Source of the DNA: Odobenus rosmarus divergens
Lineage: Eukaryota > Chordata > Mammalia > Carnivora > Odobenidae
DNA length: 64,000 nucleotides
Assembly: GCF_000321225.1 (NCBI RefSeq)
Contig: NW_004452114.1
Coordinates: 72,158-136,157 of the forward strand
Direction of reading: 5' to 3'
In this document: positions 11,825-23,600 of the stretch, piece after piece
Layout: the number at the start of each line of letters is the position of its first letter
How positions within the stretch are numbered: position 1 is the first letter of the stretch
The notes under the pieces: generated by a model
What the model saw: only the letters and a program-made list of their open reading frames with translations
What the model was told of the DNA's origin: nothing
Database searches by the model: none
Program-made: the position numbers and the translations under genes

Positions 11825-12022
11825 ACCCTTTTTGTTTGTTTTTGAGAGAGAGAGTGCATGAGTGAGGGGGGAGGGGCAGAGGAAGAGGAGAGAGAGAATC
11901 CTAAGCAAGCTCCACATGCAGGACAAAGCCTGGTGTAGGGCTCAATGTCAGGACCCTGATATCATGACCTGAGCTGAAATCAAGAATTAAACACTTATCT
12001 GACTGAACCACCCAGGTGCCCC
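11825..12022 (-). mobile_element. Can-SINE, minus strand, with the CTTT tail
   Basis: On the minus strand it starts 'ggggcacctgggtggttcag'. On the plus strand it has 'cctgatatcatgacctgagc' and a GA-rich section. It is inserted in antisense L1 ORF2, whose halves end at 'gagattctt' and resume at 'taattcttctttaaat'. Confidence 0.9.
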
Positions 12023-12499
12023 TAATTCTTCTTTAAATATTTGGTAAAATTCACCAGTAAATCCATCTGGTCTTGGGCTCTTTTTTCATTTGGAGATTTT
12101 TTATTATGGATTCAACCTCCTTACTAGTAATTGAACTGTTCAGATATTCTATTTCTGATTCATATTTCTGATTCATTCTTGCTAGTTTATATATTTCTAA
12201 GGATTTTTCCATTTCTTCTAGGTTGTCCAGTTGTTGGCATGTAAGCTTCTTACAATCCTCCATATTTTTTTGGTATCAGTAGTAATGAGTTCTCTTTCAC
12301 TTATAATTTGGTTGATTTGGGTTCTCTCTCTTTTTTCATTGGTTGTTCTAGCTAGAGGTTCATCAATTTTATCTTTTCAAAGAACCCACTCACAGTTTTA
12401 TTAGCTCTTTCTATTGCTTTCCTGCTCTATATTTCATTTATTTCTTCCGTAATCATTATTATTTCCTTCTGCAAACTTTGGACTCAGTTTTTTCTTTTT

Positions 12500-12603
12500 C
12501 TAGCTGAGGAGAGCCCAATGTGGGGCTCAATCTCGACCCTGAGATCACGACCTGAGCCAAAACCAAGTCAGATGCTTAACCAACTGTGCAACCCAGGTAC
12601 CCC
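12500..12603 (-). mobile_element. Can-SINE, truncated, minus strand
   Basis: Only the tRNA-like head half is present, as the complement of 'ggtacctgggttgcacag' and 'gctcaggtcgtgatctca'. The CT-rich part and tail are missing apart from a short T-rich run. It is diverged and lies within the antisense L1. Confidence 0.8.
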
Positions 12604-12780
12604 ATAAAATTCTCTCTTTATCTTTAAAATTTGATGTTTTAATTATTATGTGTCATGGTATGGACCTCCTAGGGTTCATCTTGTTTGGAACTCTCTCTGA
12701 GCCTAGATGTCTGTTTCCTTCCCCTGGTTAAGAAAGTTTTCAGCTATTATTTCTTCCACTAAGTTCTCTGCAAATGCAAG

Positions 12781-15087
12781 TCAGTAAATGTGATATATCT
12801 CATTTATAAAATTAAAAAATCATATTTCAATAAATGCAGAAAAAGCATTTGACTAGATTCTTCCTCCATTTATGATTTTAAAACTTAACAAATTGGGTGT
12901 AGGAGGAATGTTCCTCAACATAATAAAGGCTATATATGACAAACCCTTAGCTAACACTATACTCAGTGGTGAAAACTGAAAATGTTTCCCCTAAGATCAG
13001 AGCAAGACAAAGGTGCCCAATCTCATCACTCCTATTCATCATAGGACTGGAAGTCCTACCCAGAACAATTAGGTAAGAAGAAGAAGTAAATCATCAGAAC
13101 TGGAAAAGAAAAATTAAAATAGTCTTTATTCATTGATGACATGATTTTATATATAGAATATCCTAATGACTTCAGCAGAACATTCTTAGATCTAGTCAAT
13201 GAATTCAGTAAAGTTGCAGGATACAAAATTGCTACACACAGATCAGTAGAATTTCTATACACTAACAATGAATTATCTGAAAAAGATATAAAAAATGATC
13301 CTATTTATTATAGCATCAAAAACAATAAAATACTTAGGGATAAATTTAACTAAGGAGGTGAAAGATCTGAAAACTGTAAGACATTAGTGACAGAAATAAA
13401 AAAACACAAACAAATGGAAAGATATCCCATGTTCATGGATTAGATGAATTAATATTAAAAATGTCAATACTACCCAAAGCCATCTACAGATTAAGAACAA
13501 TCCCTATGAGGATTCCAATAACATATTTTACAGACTAGTAAAACAGTCACAAAATTGATATGGAGCCACAAAGCATGAATAGCCAAAGCAATTCTGAGAA
13601 AGAACAAAGCATGAAGCATCACATTCCCTGATTTCAAGCTATATTATAAAGTTATCATAATTTAAAAAGGTATGGTACTGGCATAAAAACAGACGCATTG
13701 ACCAATGGAACTGAACTGAGAGCCCAGAAATGAACCCATACATCTAGAGTCAACCAATATTTGACAAAGGAGCTGAGAGTATTCAATAGAGAAAAGACAG
13801 TCTCTTTGATAAATGATGTTTAGAAAACTGATACACGTAAAAGAAAGAAACTAGACCCTTTATACTACTTACAAAAATTAACTCAAAACATACTAAAGAC
13901 TTAAGTGTAAGACCAGAAACCATAAAACTCCTTGAAGAAAACAATGGAAAAAAGCTCCTTGGCATGGGTCTTGGTAATGACTTTTTATTTATTTATTTTT
14001 TATTTTTATTTTTTTAAAGATTTATTTATTTATTTTGAGAGAGTGAGAATAAGAGAGAGAGAGAGAGTACATGAGAGGGGGGAGGGTTAGAGGGAGAAGC
14101 AGGCTCCTCGCTGAGCAGGGAGCCCGATGTGGGACTTGATCCCAGGACTCCACGATCATGACCTGAGCTGAAGGCAGTCGCTTAACCAACTGAGCCACCC
14201 AGGCGCCCGGCAATGACTTTTTAGATATGACCCCTAACGTACAAGCAACAAAATAAAAAGTTAATGTGTCACATCAAACTAAAAAGCTTCTGTACAACAA
14301 AAGAAACAATCAACAAAATAAAAAGACAACCTACAAAATGGGAAAAAAGTTGTAGACTGATAAGGGGTTAATATTCAAAATATATGAAGAACTTATACAA
14401 CTTAATAGTAAACACACATACGCACAAATAATTGGATTAAAAAATGGACAAATAATCTGAATAGACATTTTTCCAAAGAAGATATACAAGTTGCCAACAG
14501 GTACATAAAAAGATGCTTAGCATCACTAATCATTAAGGAAATGCTAATCAAAATCACAATGAGGTATTACCTCATGCCTGTTAGAATGACTATTATCAAA
14601 AGACAAGAAACAACAAATACTGGCAAGGATGTAGGGAAAAGAAAACCCTTCAGCACTGTTGGGATTGTAAATTTGGTGCAGCCACAATGGAAAACAATAT
14701 GAAGTTCCTCAAAAATTAAAAATAGAACTATCACTTGATGTAGTGTATCTACTTCTGGGTATATGTCTGAAGGAAATGAAAATACTATGTCAAAGAGATA
14801 ACTGCACCCCCATATTCACTGTAGCATTATTTACAATAGCCAAGACATGTATGCAACATAAGCATCCACTGATGGTTGAATGGATAAAGGAGATGGGGTA
14901 TATATACAATGGATTATTTTTTTAGCCATAAAGAAGGATGAAACCCTGCCATTTGTGACAACATGAATAGACCTTGGAGGGGGTAATCATTTCACAATGT
15001 ATGTAAGTCAAGTCATTATTCTGTATACCTTAAATTTATATAGTGCTCAATGTCAAATATATCTCAATAAAACTGAAAAAAATTAAA
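12781..15087 (+). mobile_element. L1 ORF2 reverse transcriptase to 3' end (inner L1, sense part)
   Basis: Decayed ORF2 is readable: 'AEKAFD' near 12838 and, at 13130-13220, 'FIDDMILYIEYPND' with 'LDLVNEFSKVAGYKI'. This is the L1 reverse-transcriptase catalytic block, with the first alanine of the usual FADD replaced by isoleucine. Stops and frameshifts disable it. The 3'UTR ends at 'caataaaactgaaaaaaatt' near 15070. A Can-SINE splits it at 13988-14211. Confidence 0.85.
13988..14211 (-). mobile_element. Can-SINE, minus strand
   Basis: The minus-strand head is 'gggcgcctgggtggctcagt', and the tail is a long T-rich run at 13988-14030. The target-site duplication AATGACTTTTTA is present at 13976-13987 and 14212-14223. 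It is inserted into the L1 ORF2 remnant. Confidence 0.95.
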
Positions 15088-15707
15088 AAATGTGTATACA
15101 CATACAATAGAATATTATCCAGCCTTAAAAAAAAAAAGGAAATTCTTCCACTTGTTACAACATGAATAGACCTGGGGGACATTATGCTGAGTTAAGTAAG
15201 CAAAACACAGAAAGACAAATATTGTATGATCTCATTTACATATAGAATCTTAAATGGTCAAAATCACAGAAGCAGAGAGTGGAATGGTTGTTGCCAATGG
15301 TGAGGAGCAGGGGAAAATGGGTAGGTGATGGTCAAAAGTCACACAGTTTCAGTTATGCAAGATAAATAAGTTCTGGCAATCTACTATGTAGCATAATGCT
15401 GGTAGCTAACAATACTATATTGTATACTTAAAATTTTCTGAAAGGGCAGATCTTATGTTAAATGTTCTAAAAAAATAAAATAAAGGCAAAAAAAAAAGTT
15501 CTTACCATACCAAAAAATAAATAAATAAAGGGGCAGAAGGACACTTTGGGAGGTGATGGATATACTTATGGCCTTGATGGTGGTGATGATTTCACAGGTG
15601 TAAACTCATTCCCAAACTCAACAAGTTGCATACAGTACATATGTACATTAAATTTATATATTACATGTCAATTATACCTCAATAAAATGTTTGCTTTTAA
15701 ATAAACA
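15088..15707 (+). mobile_element. L1 3' end (outer L1, right piece)
   Basis: The sequence 'acacatacaatagaatatta', then 'gtatgatctcatttacatat', then 'ggaggtgatggatatactta' and 'tacctcaataaaatgt' completes the outer L1 begun at 11001. Its 3' end abuts the resumed MLT1 LTR. Confidence 0.8.
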
Positions 15708-16113
15708 CAGATGTTAGCTGGGGCTAGAGTCATCTAAAGGCTTAACTAGGATTGAGGGTTCCACTTCCAATTTCCCATACACGCCTGTTGGTAGGAGGTC
15801 TTAGTTCCTTACTGGCTCTTTGCAAAGACCTCAATTCCTTGCCATGTGGATCTCTCCACAGGGCTGCCAGAGTGTCCTTATGACATAAGAATTGACTTCC
15901 CCTAGAGTAAGTGATCCCAGAGAGAAAGAAAGCAAGGCAGAATTTATGATGTCCTTTATGACTTAGACTCAGAAGTGACATGAAACACTTGCCCCATGTT
16001 CTAGTGGTTCCATTTACCAATCCTGATGGAATATAGGAGTGAAGGGGCACTTACACAGTGGTGAGTACCAGGAGTCAGGGATCACTGGGGGCCATCCTGG
16101 AGGCTGGTTAACA
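15708..16113 (-). mobile_element. MLT1-type LTR, second part
   Basis: It resumes the LTR left at 11000 with 'agatgttagctggggctaga', then 'tccacttccaatttcccata', 'ccatgtggatctctccacag', 'catgaaacacttgcccca', and ends 'ggatcactgggggccatcct' and 'ggttaaca'. The repeated junction is CAACCTGTCAATTGGG at 10985-11000 and CAGATGTTAGCTGGGG at 15708-15723, a diverged target-site duplication. The 102-codon minus-strand frame here is LTR noise. Confidence 0.75.
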
Positions 16114-16584
16114 TAAGAGGTTATAAATTACTTTTCTGCACACTTCTTGCTGTCTTCAACATTCATCGTATCCTAAGATGATCTCATTCTTAGCTGACAA
16201 CATAGTCTCTTATCTTACAGAGAACACTAAGACAATCTGAGGTTGATTTTCATCAATTCTCAATCTCATCATCTCAGGATGCCATATTTCTTTGGTTCCA
16301 AGACATTTTTTTTCATGTTTGGCATATCTAAAACTGGAATATGTGTTCCAGTCAACTATGCTTTACGTTCAATGAAATATGGCATATTTGTAACTTCATT
16401 CATTTTTTTCTTCTCCAGAGGAAGAAAGAGCCTTCTTTAAAAAACCGACCAAAAAAAAAGAAAAAAAAAAAAACCCAACCAACCAACCAACCAACACTTG
16501 ATTGTCCCCTGGAGCTCTTGTGTCTTTGGAGGGTCAATTCTTAATGCCTTTATTTCTTCTGATTAGTTCAGGCTTTGTATAACC
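16114..16584. other. Unassigned stretch with A-rich and (CCAA)n tract
   Basis: No gene was seen. A purine-rich run followed by CCAA repeats lies at about 16450-16496. Confidence 0.5.
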
Positions 16585-17410
16585 CCAGGTTCACCACCAG
16601 GATGGCCAATAGACACATGAAAAGATGCTCAACATCACTCATCATGAGGGAAATGCAAATCAAAAAACCATAATGAGATATCACCTGACACCTGTTAGAA
16701 TGGCTAAAAAAAAACCCCACAAGAAACAACAAGTGTTGGTGAGGATGTGGAGAAAAAGGACTCTTTGTGCACTGGTGGTGGGAATGCAAACTAGTGCAGC
16801 CTCTGTGGAAAACAGTATGAAGCTTCCTTAAACATTTAAAAATTGCACTCCTGGGCATTTACCCCTCAAATAGGAAAATGCTAATTCAAAAGGATACATG
16901 TACCCCTGTCTATAGCAGCATTATTTATAGTAGTCAAATTATGGAAGCAGCCCAAGTGTCCACTGACAGATGAATGGATAAAGAACAGATGGTATAGATA
17001 TACAATGGAATATTATTCAGCCATAAAAAAGAATGAAATCTTGCCATTTGCAACAACATGGATGGAGCTAGAGAGTATAATGCTAAATAAAATAAGTCAG
17101 TCAAAGATAAATACCATATGATTTCACTCATATGTGGAATTTAAGAAACAAAACAAATGAGCAAAGGAAAAAAAAAGAGAGAGAGACAAACTAAGAAACA
17201 GACTCTTAACTACAGAGAACACACTGATGGTTCCCAGAGGGGAGGAGGGTTGGGGGATGGGTGAACCAGGTAAAGGGGATTAAAGAGCACACTTATCATG
17301 ATGAGCACTGAGTAACGTATAGAATTGTTAAGTCACTATATTGTACACCAGAAATTAATATAACACTGTATGTTAACTGTATAGGAATTAAAAAATTTTA
17401 AAAATTACTA
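16585..17410 (+). mobile_element. Carnivore L1, 5'-truncated, ORF2 end plus 3'UTR
   Basis: The readable L1 3' region begins near 'atggccaatagacacatgaa' and passes through 'agaatggctaaaaaaaaacc', 'gaatattattcagccataaa' and 'atatgtggaatttaagaaac'. The carnivore 3'UTR follows ('gatgagcactgagtaacgta', 'aacactgtatgttaactgt'), ending in an A/T-rich tail near 17400. It is less decayed than the L1 pieces around it. Confidence 0.88.
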
Positions 17411-18017
17411 GATTTCGAAAAAAAAATCCATGCATTAAGAAAATACATTAAGAAGAGAGGCAAATATGAGTGAAATGAAATTGTGGTAGTTTATTTCTAT
17501 TTTTCCAAACTACTTTGAAGTCCCCAACAATTCCTGTAATGTTTATATCCCATACTTAAGCCAGTATATGGTTGTTCGAAGTCTTCTTCAAGATAGTGAT
17601 GGTGTTCCCATTAACACATTGTTCCCATCAAAACATTTTTCAAGTGTTGGGTGTTTGCCTGGCAGAAGACTAGACAGTACAAAGGAAGGACATTTGATCC
17701 CTGACAGGCCAGACCGTCCAGACCTCCAGCTGTGCTCTCAGCTGGCTGTCTTACTCTTTTTGGCCTGAGGCATTTTTGCATTTTGTAAGAAAGGAGAGAC
17801 CCAGCAAGGACACCTCATTTTCCAATTAAACCTAACAGAGCAGGAATCATGATCTAAATCCTACAAACCATTTTGGTTGGGAAGAAACATTAATGGGTTT
17901 TCATCAACTTCAGTGAAAAGACTGCCATGCATCTTCTGCAGGTTTTTGTTTTGTTTTGTTTTGTTTTGTTTTGTTTTGCCAAAACATTAAGAAATCCTAG
18001 CTGAAAGTGCCTTCTTT
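17411..18017. other. Unassigned stretch with a (GTTTT)n tract
   Basis: No gene was identified. A short simple repeat of GTTTT units lies at about 17943-17978. Confidence 0.5.
17943..17978. repeat. (GTTTT)n simple repeat
   Basis: Seven or so uninterrupted GTTTT units are visible. Confidence 0.9.
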
Positions 18018-18033
18018 TAAAACAGGGAGGTGG

Positions 18034-18243
18034 GGCGCCTGGGTGGCTCAGTTGGTTGGGCGACTGCCTTCGGCTCGGGTCATGATCCCGGAGTCCTGGG
18101 ATCGAGTCCCACATCGGGCTCCCGGCTCAGCGGGGAGCCTGCTTCTCCCTCTGACCTTCTCCCCTCTCATGCTGTTTCTCTCTCTCTCTCTCTCAAATAA
18201 ATAAATAAAATCTTAAAAAAAAAAACACACACCTAAAAAAAAA
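18034..18243 (+). mobile_element. Can-SINE, full length, well preserved
   Basis: The head is 'gggcgcctgggtggctcagt', with an intact tRNA-like A-box region, a B-box-like 'tgggatcgagtccc', a CT-rich block, (TC)n, and the tail 'aaataaataaataaaatctt' plus an A-rich run. The perfect 16-bp target-site duplication TAAAACAGGGAGGTGG is at 18018-18033 and 18244-18259. The close match to the general head and the intact duplication make it one of the youngest insertions here. Confidence 0.97.
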
Positions 18244-18259
18244 TAAAACAGGGAGGTGG

Positions 18260-18834
18260 ACTCTGCATGGTCCTGTAAGCTTCTAACTCACACCATGGGC
18301 TTGTTAAACAAATCTGGCACATGATGGGGTTCTCAATCGGATTCTTTTTGCAACACAACTTTCTGGAAAATATTTAATTTCTCCTAAATAAGTATGGGTA
18401 ATCATGATGAGGCTCTTCTATCTTTGAATCTAGGCTTTTGGGAGAAATTTCCCTCAGGTTCTTATTGCATCTTGATTCTGTTCCTTCCTTGTTCCATATA
18501 GTGTTTCTTTCACCTCCTTTACATCCAATTTCTTCTTTGGGCTTCTTCCTTTTTTGTGATAAAATCTTTATGTCTCTACTCTTTCTGAACAAAAGAAAAC
18601 CCTTTCCTAGATCCTGTCCCCCCCCCCCCTTTTTTGAACAACTACCTAATCCAACCTTTCCCCTTTGGTTCTTAACTTAAAAAATCATGAAACAAACCAT
18701 TGTCCTTTCTTTTCTCAAAAATCCTGATCCCTAACTGTTAAACCTTTTGGGTTATTTATAATTTTCTCAACATCACCGACTTTCTCCCTTTATAGTCCTC
18801 CCCATTTTTTAATTTTTTTAAATAAAATTGTAAC
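18260..18834. other. Unassigned pyrimidine-rich stretch with poly-C
   Basis: No gene is recognised. A run of about 13 C followed by T lies at about 18619-18637. Short open frames on both strands (72 and 80 codons) show no known similarity. Confidence 0.45.
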
Positions 18835-19305
18835 CTGCTCATATCTTCTTCCCCAAATCCTTCACTTCCTGAAGTGAAAGTTGGTCATGTCATTTCCTCA
18901 CTCTCCCCATTGACATCAGCATCAAGCACAGACTCTCAGTGTTGATTACAGGATCTACCATTATCAGCTTCCTGCTTATGAAGGCTCCAGTTTTATCTCT
19001 TTCCACTTGCTGCCTTATCCTCCACACTCCAGCCAGGCTGAATTACTTATAGTTCCTTGACTATATCAGACTTATTCTGTTCCACTTTTGAACTTTCTAT
19101 ATGCTCTTCCTCCTTCTAGAACATCCCTTCATATTTGTTATTCCTATTTAAATTGTGTTATTGTTCCATGTTTAACTCTGTCCCATCCTACACTATAAGC
19201 TAGAAGCAAAGACTGTTTATCCTGTATTGTTATATCTTCATCACTCAAAGCAATGCCTCTCACTTAGCAGTTATTCAGTGAATATTTTTTGATTGACCAC
19301 GTGCA
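18835..19305 (+). mobile_element. L2 fragment
   Basis: L2 3'-region motifs are visible: 'ggtcatgtcatttcctcact', 'ggctccagttttatctcttt', 'actccagccaggctgaatta', 'agcaaagactgtttatcctg' and the 3' end 'gttattcagtgaatattttt'. It is a decayed plus-strand remnant. Confidence 0.75.
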
Positions 19306-19459
19306 TTATACAAAAATCACTGTAGCATTTATCTTGCCACTAGGGTCTCAATGCTCTTTTTTCTTTTTTTTCCTTTTGGTCTTAAGTCTGTTTAATCTCC
19401 TTATGTTTCTTTTAGTACTTCATGGTAGCCTCTTCTTTTATCTCATTTCAGAGTCTTTC

Positions 19460-20000
19460 CCTTCCATTGTCTGACACACAGCTGTAGAGTTTTGTTCACT
19501 AAGTACAATTCTGACCATGCGACTTCTTTGCTAAGTAATTTTCAATGACTCCTCACAGCTTGTATTATAAAGGTCGCACCTAGGAATTCCTACAGGCAGT
19601 AATCCTTTCCTGGTTTATATTTTATCAGTCTTGTTCTACTAACCTCCACCCCAGTAAGCAAACTACCTGTGTCATGATTTTCTGTGCATGCTGTTCTCCT
19701 CCCTTGCTCATTAGAGGGACTTCCTCTCCCTCTATTGAAATTTTAGCCATGTTTCATGGCTCAGTTCAATTGCTACTCCTCTATAAGTAATTCCCATACT
19801 CCCCCAGGGGACAATATCGTTTTCTTCACCTGTGTTCACAAAGCACTTTGTTTTTACCTCCTTTGGGCACTTGTTAAGGATATTTTTGTATTTGCAATTC
19901 AGTGATAAGGTGAGAACGAATCTTACTCATTTTTGTACTCCCCAGAGTGCCTTGCCCATATGTGCTCACTGTTGAATCAAATTTGTTAAAGATATTAAGA
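19460..20000 (+). mobile_element. L2 fragment
   Basis: A second L2 3' region follows the first: 'tctgaccatgcgacttcttt', 'catgctgttctcctcccttg', 'catggctcagttcaattgct' and the 3' end 'ctccccagagtgccttgccc'. The order and orientation match the previous L2, so these are two tandem-positioned insertions rather than one. Confidence 0.72.
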
Positions 20001-20519
20001 CTTAAAATTAAGCTTTAAATCACAGTAAGTTACATATTTTATTTTTTATCCAAAACAATGGACCGTAATCATAACCAAAAACCTAGTGGTAGTTATGTTA
20101 GAGTTTCATTAATGCTTTTCTTTTCAATCATAGGAATTTCCCTAATGTATATGAAAGAAATATTAGCTTAATTGACCAGGACAAGAAGTCCACCCCACTT
20201 AAAATATTGCAATAAATAACATGAATATTAAACATGTTTTCCATGTTTAAAAATTGATTAAAAAATACTTTGGCTAAAGCAGTTAGAGAACAAACGAAGC
20301 TCATTTAGTATTTCAGAAAGTGTCCTCAGTTATGTCCTCAGACTCTTCATATGCTGTAAGTTTGTCAAAGGCAAGAACTGTTCTTTTTGTTGTATTCTGC
20401 AATAGTGTCCATTCCTTTTGGACCCTGCACTCAATAAAATATTTGCTGATAAATAAGCCAGCACCCGTGTGCCAGGGTAACAACCAAGGGCTTATATTTT
20501 CCTTTCCATTTCTTCCTTC

Positions 20520-20630
20520 TATGTATGAACTTGGAAAAGTCATCTCACCTCTTTAGAAGGGGATTGCCTTATTAATAACATGGAGATCTAATATCTGAAT
20601 GAGGATAGGGAGCTTGTTTAGATGACTCTA
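20520..20630 (+). mobile_element. Possible MIR fragment
   Basis: The sequence 'tgaacttggaaaagtcatct' followed by 'acctctttag' resembles the MIR segment 'ttgggcaagt…acctct'. It is weak and short. Confidence 0.35.
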
Positions 20631-23600
20631 AGTATTTAGATGATCTAGTGTTTAGATGAAATACTCTTTTATTCTATTTTACTTTCTACCTCTTCTGAAG
20701 CTCTCATTTAGTCATGGGCACCCAAATCTTCACGAATTCCTTTGACATTATCAATTCTATCATGATCACAAATGCTTTAATGAAGGTTGATCGTGTGCTC
20801 AATATTGCATGGAGCATGTTGGTACACTTCATTTTCTGCCTACTGGAAGGACTCTCTAAGTCAGAGGGAAAAATCAGAGGACTCTGCAGGAGAGGCTTTA
20901 GACAAAACAGAGCTATCTATGCCCTTGCCATGTCTAAGGATGGTCAAACATCACAAGAGATTAGTCTCTCAGATAAAGGAATTCGCTTTTATGAACAACC
21001 CCCAAGGATGGACTCAGGCCAATCTGGCATCTGCCATACAGCTTGCACATCCAGAAGAGCTGCTTCAGGTCAGCAGTCAGAAAGTATTTCTTCTGCTAGA
21101 ATGAACCTCAAGTGGAAGTCTTCTCTGAAATATAAGCCCAAAGACATATTAAGTGTTGTCTGCAAGTGACAAAAATTATATTTGCTTATTAGCAGGGTTA
21201 ATAGGCATCTTTCAGCAGGTCTTATTTCAAATTGTGTTTTCTCAAGCATGAACCAAGGGGCTTTTGAAATTTAATCAGGCACAAAAAAGTTACACGCACT
21301 GTTTCTATGATAACTGCGTCAGCCTGATAGAAACATTAGAGGCAAACTATGTTTTAGTGACCGCAACATCTTTTCACAGAGATCTATAGGAAACCACAAA
21401 TAGACTTTAGCAATCAAGTTGACATTTCATGGGTGGCCTCCCTTGCTAACCTCAAACAGTTCATAGACAGCCACATATTTTGATTTGCTTCCTCTCAGGA
21501 GGCACTAAATTGTTTGATGATATGGCATGAAGACACTGTAACACTCTTCTTTCCAGTTGGACCAATAGCCACTGCCTCCTAAATGGATGAGAGACTGTGA
21601 CCTCAAAGGTCATGTCCATTCCTACAGTCTAAAGAGAAAGGAATCAGAGAATGCTGTGGATACAGACTGGTCAGCACCCCCTAACCTAAGAGAAAAGAAT
21701 GCTTGCCTATGTTCTAAGTAGTATATAAAATCTGCCAAAATAGAACTTCATTCCAGAAAACCTTAACTCAACCAATACCTTGTGACAACACTAAAAACAA
21801 TTTCAATCACCCTTTATCTGATAAATTTTTAGCATATATTAGAAGCCATTTTCTTTTAGATAAAGAACTTTAATGGACTAAATATTTACTACACAACTAC
21901 CAATTACCCTGGTTTTCTTATAGGAATGGCAGATATCCTTTATCACATATTCTAGTCAAAATTCTGACATCAATTATATTCATGATCTATCCTAACACAT
22001 ATTGCCTCAGAATATCTGCTTGGTCCCTTTATACTAGAAACCAAATTTCTTGAGAAACTGCTTCTTAATTATCCTGTAAACATTTGAACAGTCATAATAT
22101 TTATGAATGCTCATTAAACATAAGTTGATTATACTGTTTGCTTGACATTCCTTATTTGGGAGAATGTACCTCAAAAGAAATCTTTTTAAAAGCAAACCAT
22201 TATTAGAACATTGTGTCCATGACACATGGCCTTCTTGATACTCTTGGGACATAGGAAAGGAAAGAGGAACTGCTTGGTATAATTATCAAGATCTTGACTT
22301 GCCTTTGCTAATAGAGCACAGGACTTTTCTATTGAAAACAATAAAAAAGTCCTCATAATTCCAGACTATCATGCTGACCAGATGCAATACGACTTTGCAG
22401 AGTGCAAAAAAGAACACAAAATGGTAGTCAGAATGATAAGCCAAGTACTGGAGTTATATCATGGCATGTGGTCTTTGACTCCAACTTCAGAGTTACAAAA
22501 ATACGGAAGTAGGATTCCAGAAAGCATGAACAATCTTGAACTGTTAAGTTCCTTTGAAAATTGATCCTAGTACAGCTGAGCTGTAGAGTGAAAGCAAGTT
22601 GATTTATGTCGAAATAAATTACTGAGTGCCATTTCTAAGACCCAGAAGACTCTGTAGGTTGCATATTAGTGGGTTTATATCTAATTTTAGGGACTAAGAC
22701 ATTTCTAGTTCACTTTACCATTTTTCTTGCTATACCAAACGAGATCGAAATAAGTGCCATTTACTGAGAACTAACTGATAGTTTCCCAGGTTGCAATGTT
22801 TTAATTAAGAGATAAAAAGAAAAGACCATATTCTACTGTTCAATGAAGGGAGTCCTTTATAAAAGCCTTATAAGAGCATGAGACAGATTTTTATTTGATA
22901 ATGAGAGGCAAAACGTATAAAAAAGAAATTGGAAAAAAAGACTTTAAGCAATAAAGTGGCACTAAATGGGTTTTCTTGCTTTTTTTTGTAAATAACTTCA
23001 GCAGAAATTAGCACATTTTCAAACTAGATTTACTTTTATTATATGAAAAAGCATCAAAACCTTTTGGAAATGCCTAGATTGATAAATAAGGTGTAAAAAC
23101 TGCTCCCCACATAGTATGAAACATTTGCTTCTATTGTTTTTCTTTTCTTTGCCTTTACAGTTTTTTTTTTAAATCACTGTCTTCCTACTGAAAAGAACTC
23201 TGCATAAAAATATTTAAATCTATGGGGTTTATAAGGAAGAATGAATTATTTTGGTATCTGGATTGTTCAAAAACACTAACTGTATTTTAGTTGTGTTATT
23301 TTAATTATGGCAGCAAAGATGACTGCACCTATAAAGAAACATTTTCTTAAGCGAATTTTGTGTAAAATCTATTTTCTAAATAAAATTTATAGGAGCTTTG
23401 GAAAAATGAGAAATTTGCATTTATATTAAGTTCCCAATTCAGTTTTGATAATGCACTTGCTAAATTTTTTAACCACAAATATGAATGTCTAAAAAAATTT
23501 ATAAAGGAAATAATTATCTCATGGCATCTATGATAAAAGGTCAGAAAACTAACATTGATTTAAAAGCAAATTGAAAAGAACAATTGACCTTATTTTTTTC

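Larger units (their letters stand above)
11561..12780 (-). mobile_element. L1 ORF2 antisense: inverted 5' part of the inner L1
   Basis: Antisense ORF2 is visible as 'gatattttggaagaattg' near 11595, then 'aaatatttggtaaaattcac' and 'catctggtcttgggctct' after the SINE. The complement encodes the segment leading to 'FQNIKEEGT'. The following sense part resumes shortly downstream in ORF2, at the 'AEKAFD' motif near 12838. Opposite orientation with only a small ORF2 gap is the hallmark of twin-primed 5' inversion. The assignment of 12604-12780 to the same L1 is less sure. Confidence 0.7.

Noticed and set aside
11561..11926. Lysine/glutamate-rich and serine/phenylalanine-rich open frames of up to 121 codons on both strands
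   Set aside because: They are translations of the CTTT microsatellite. A 4-bp repeat has no stop in these frames, so length is no evidence of coding.
18034..18110. A functional tRNA gene
   Set aside because: The tRNA-like part belongs to a complete Can-SINE with tail and target duplication, and its cloverleaf is degraded.
20714..21169. 151-codon open frame as a gene
   Set aside because: There is no recognisable domain, signal or exon context, composition is ordinary, and the length is within chance expectation. It is reported only as a low-interest observation.
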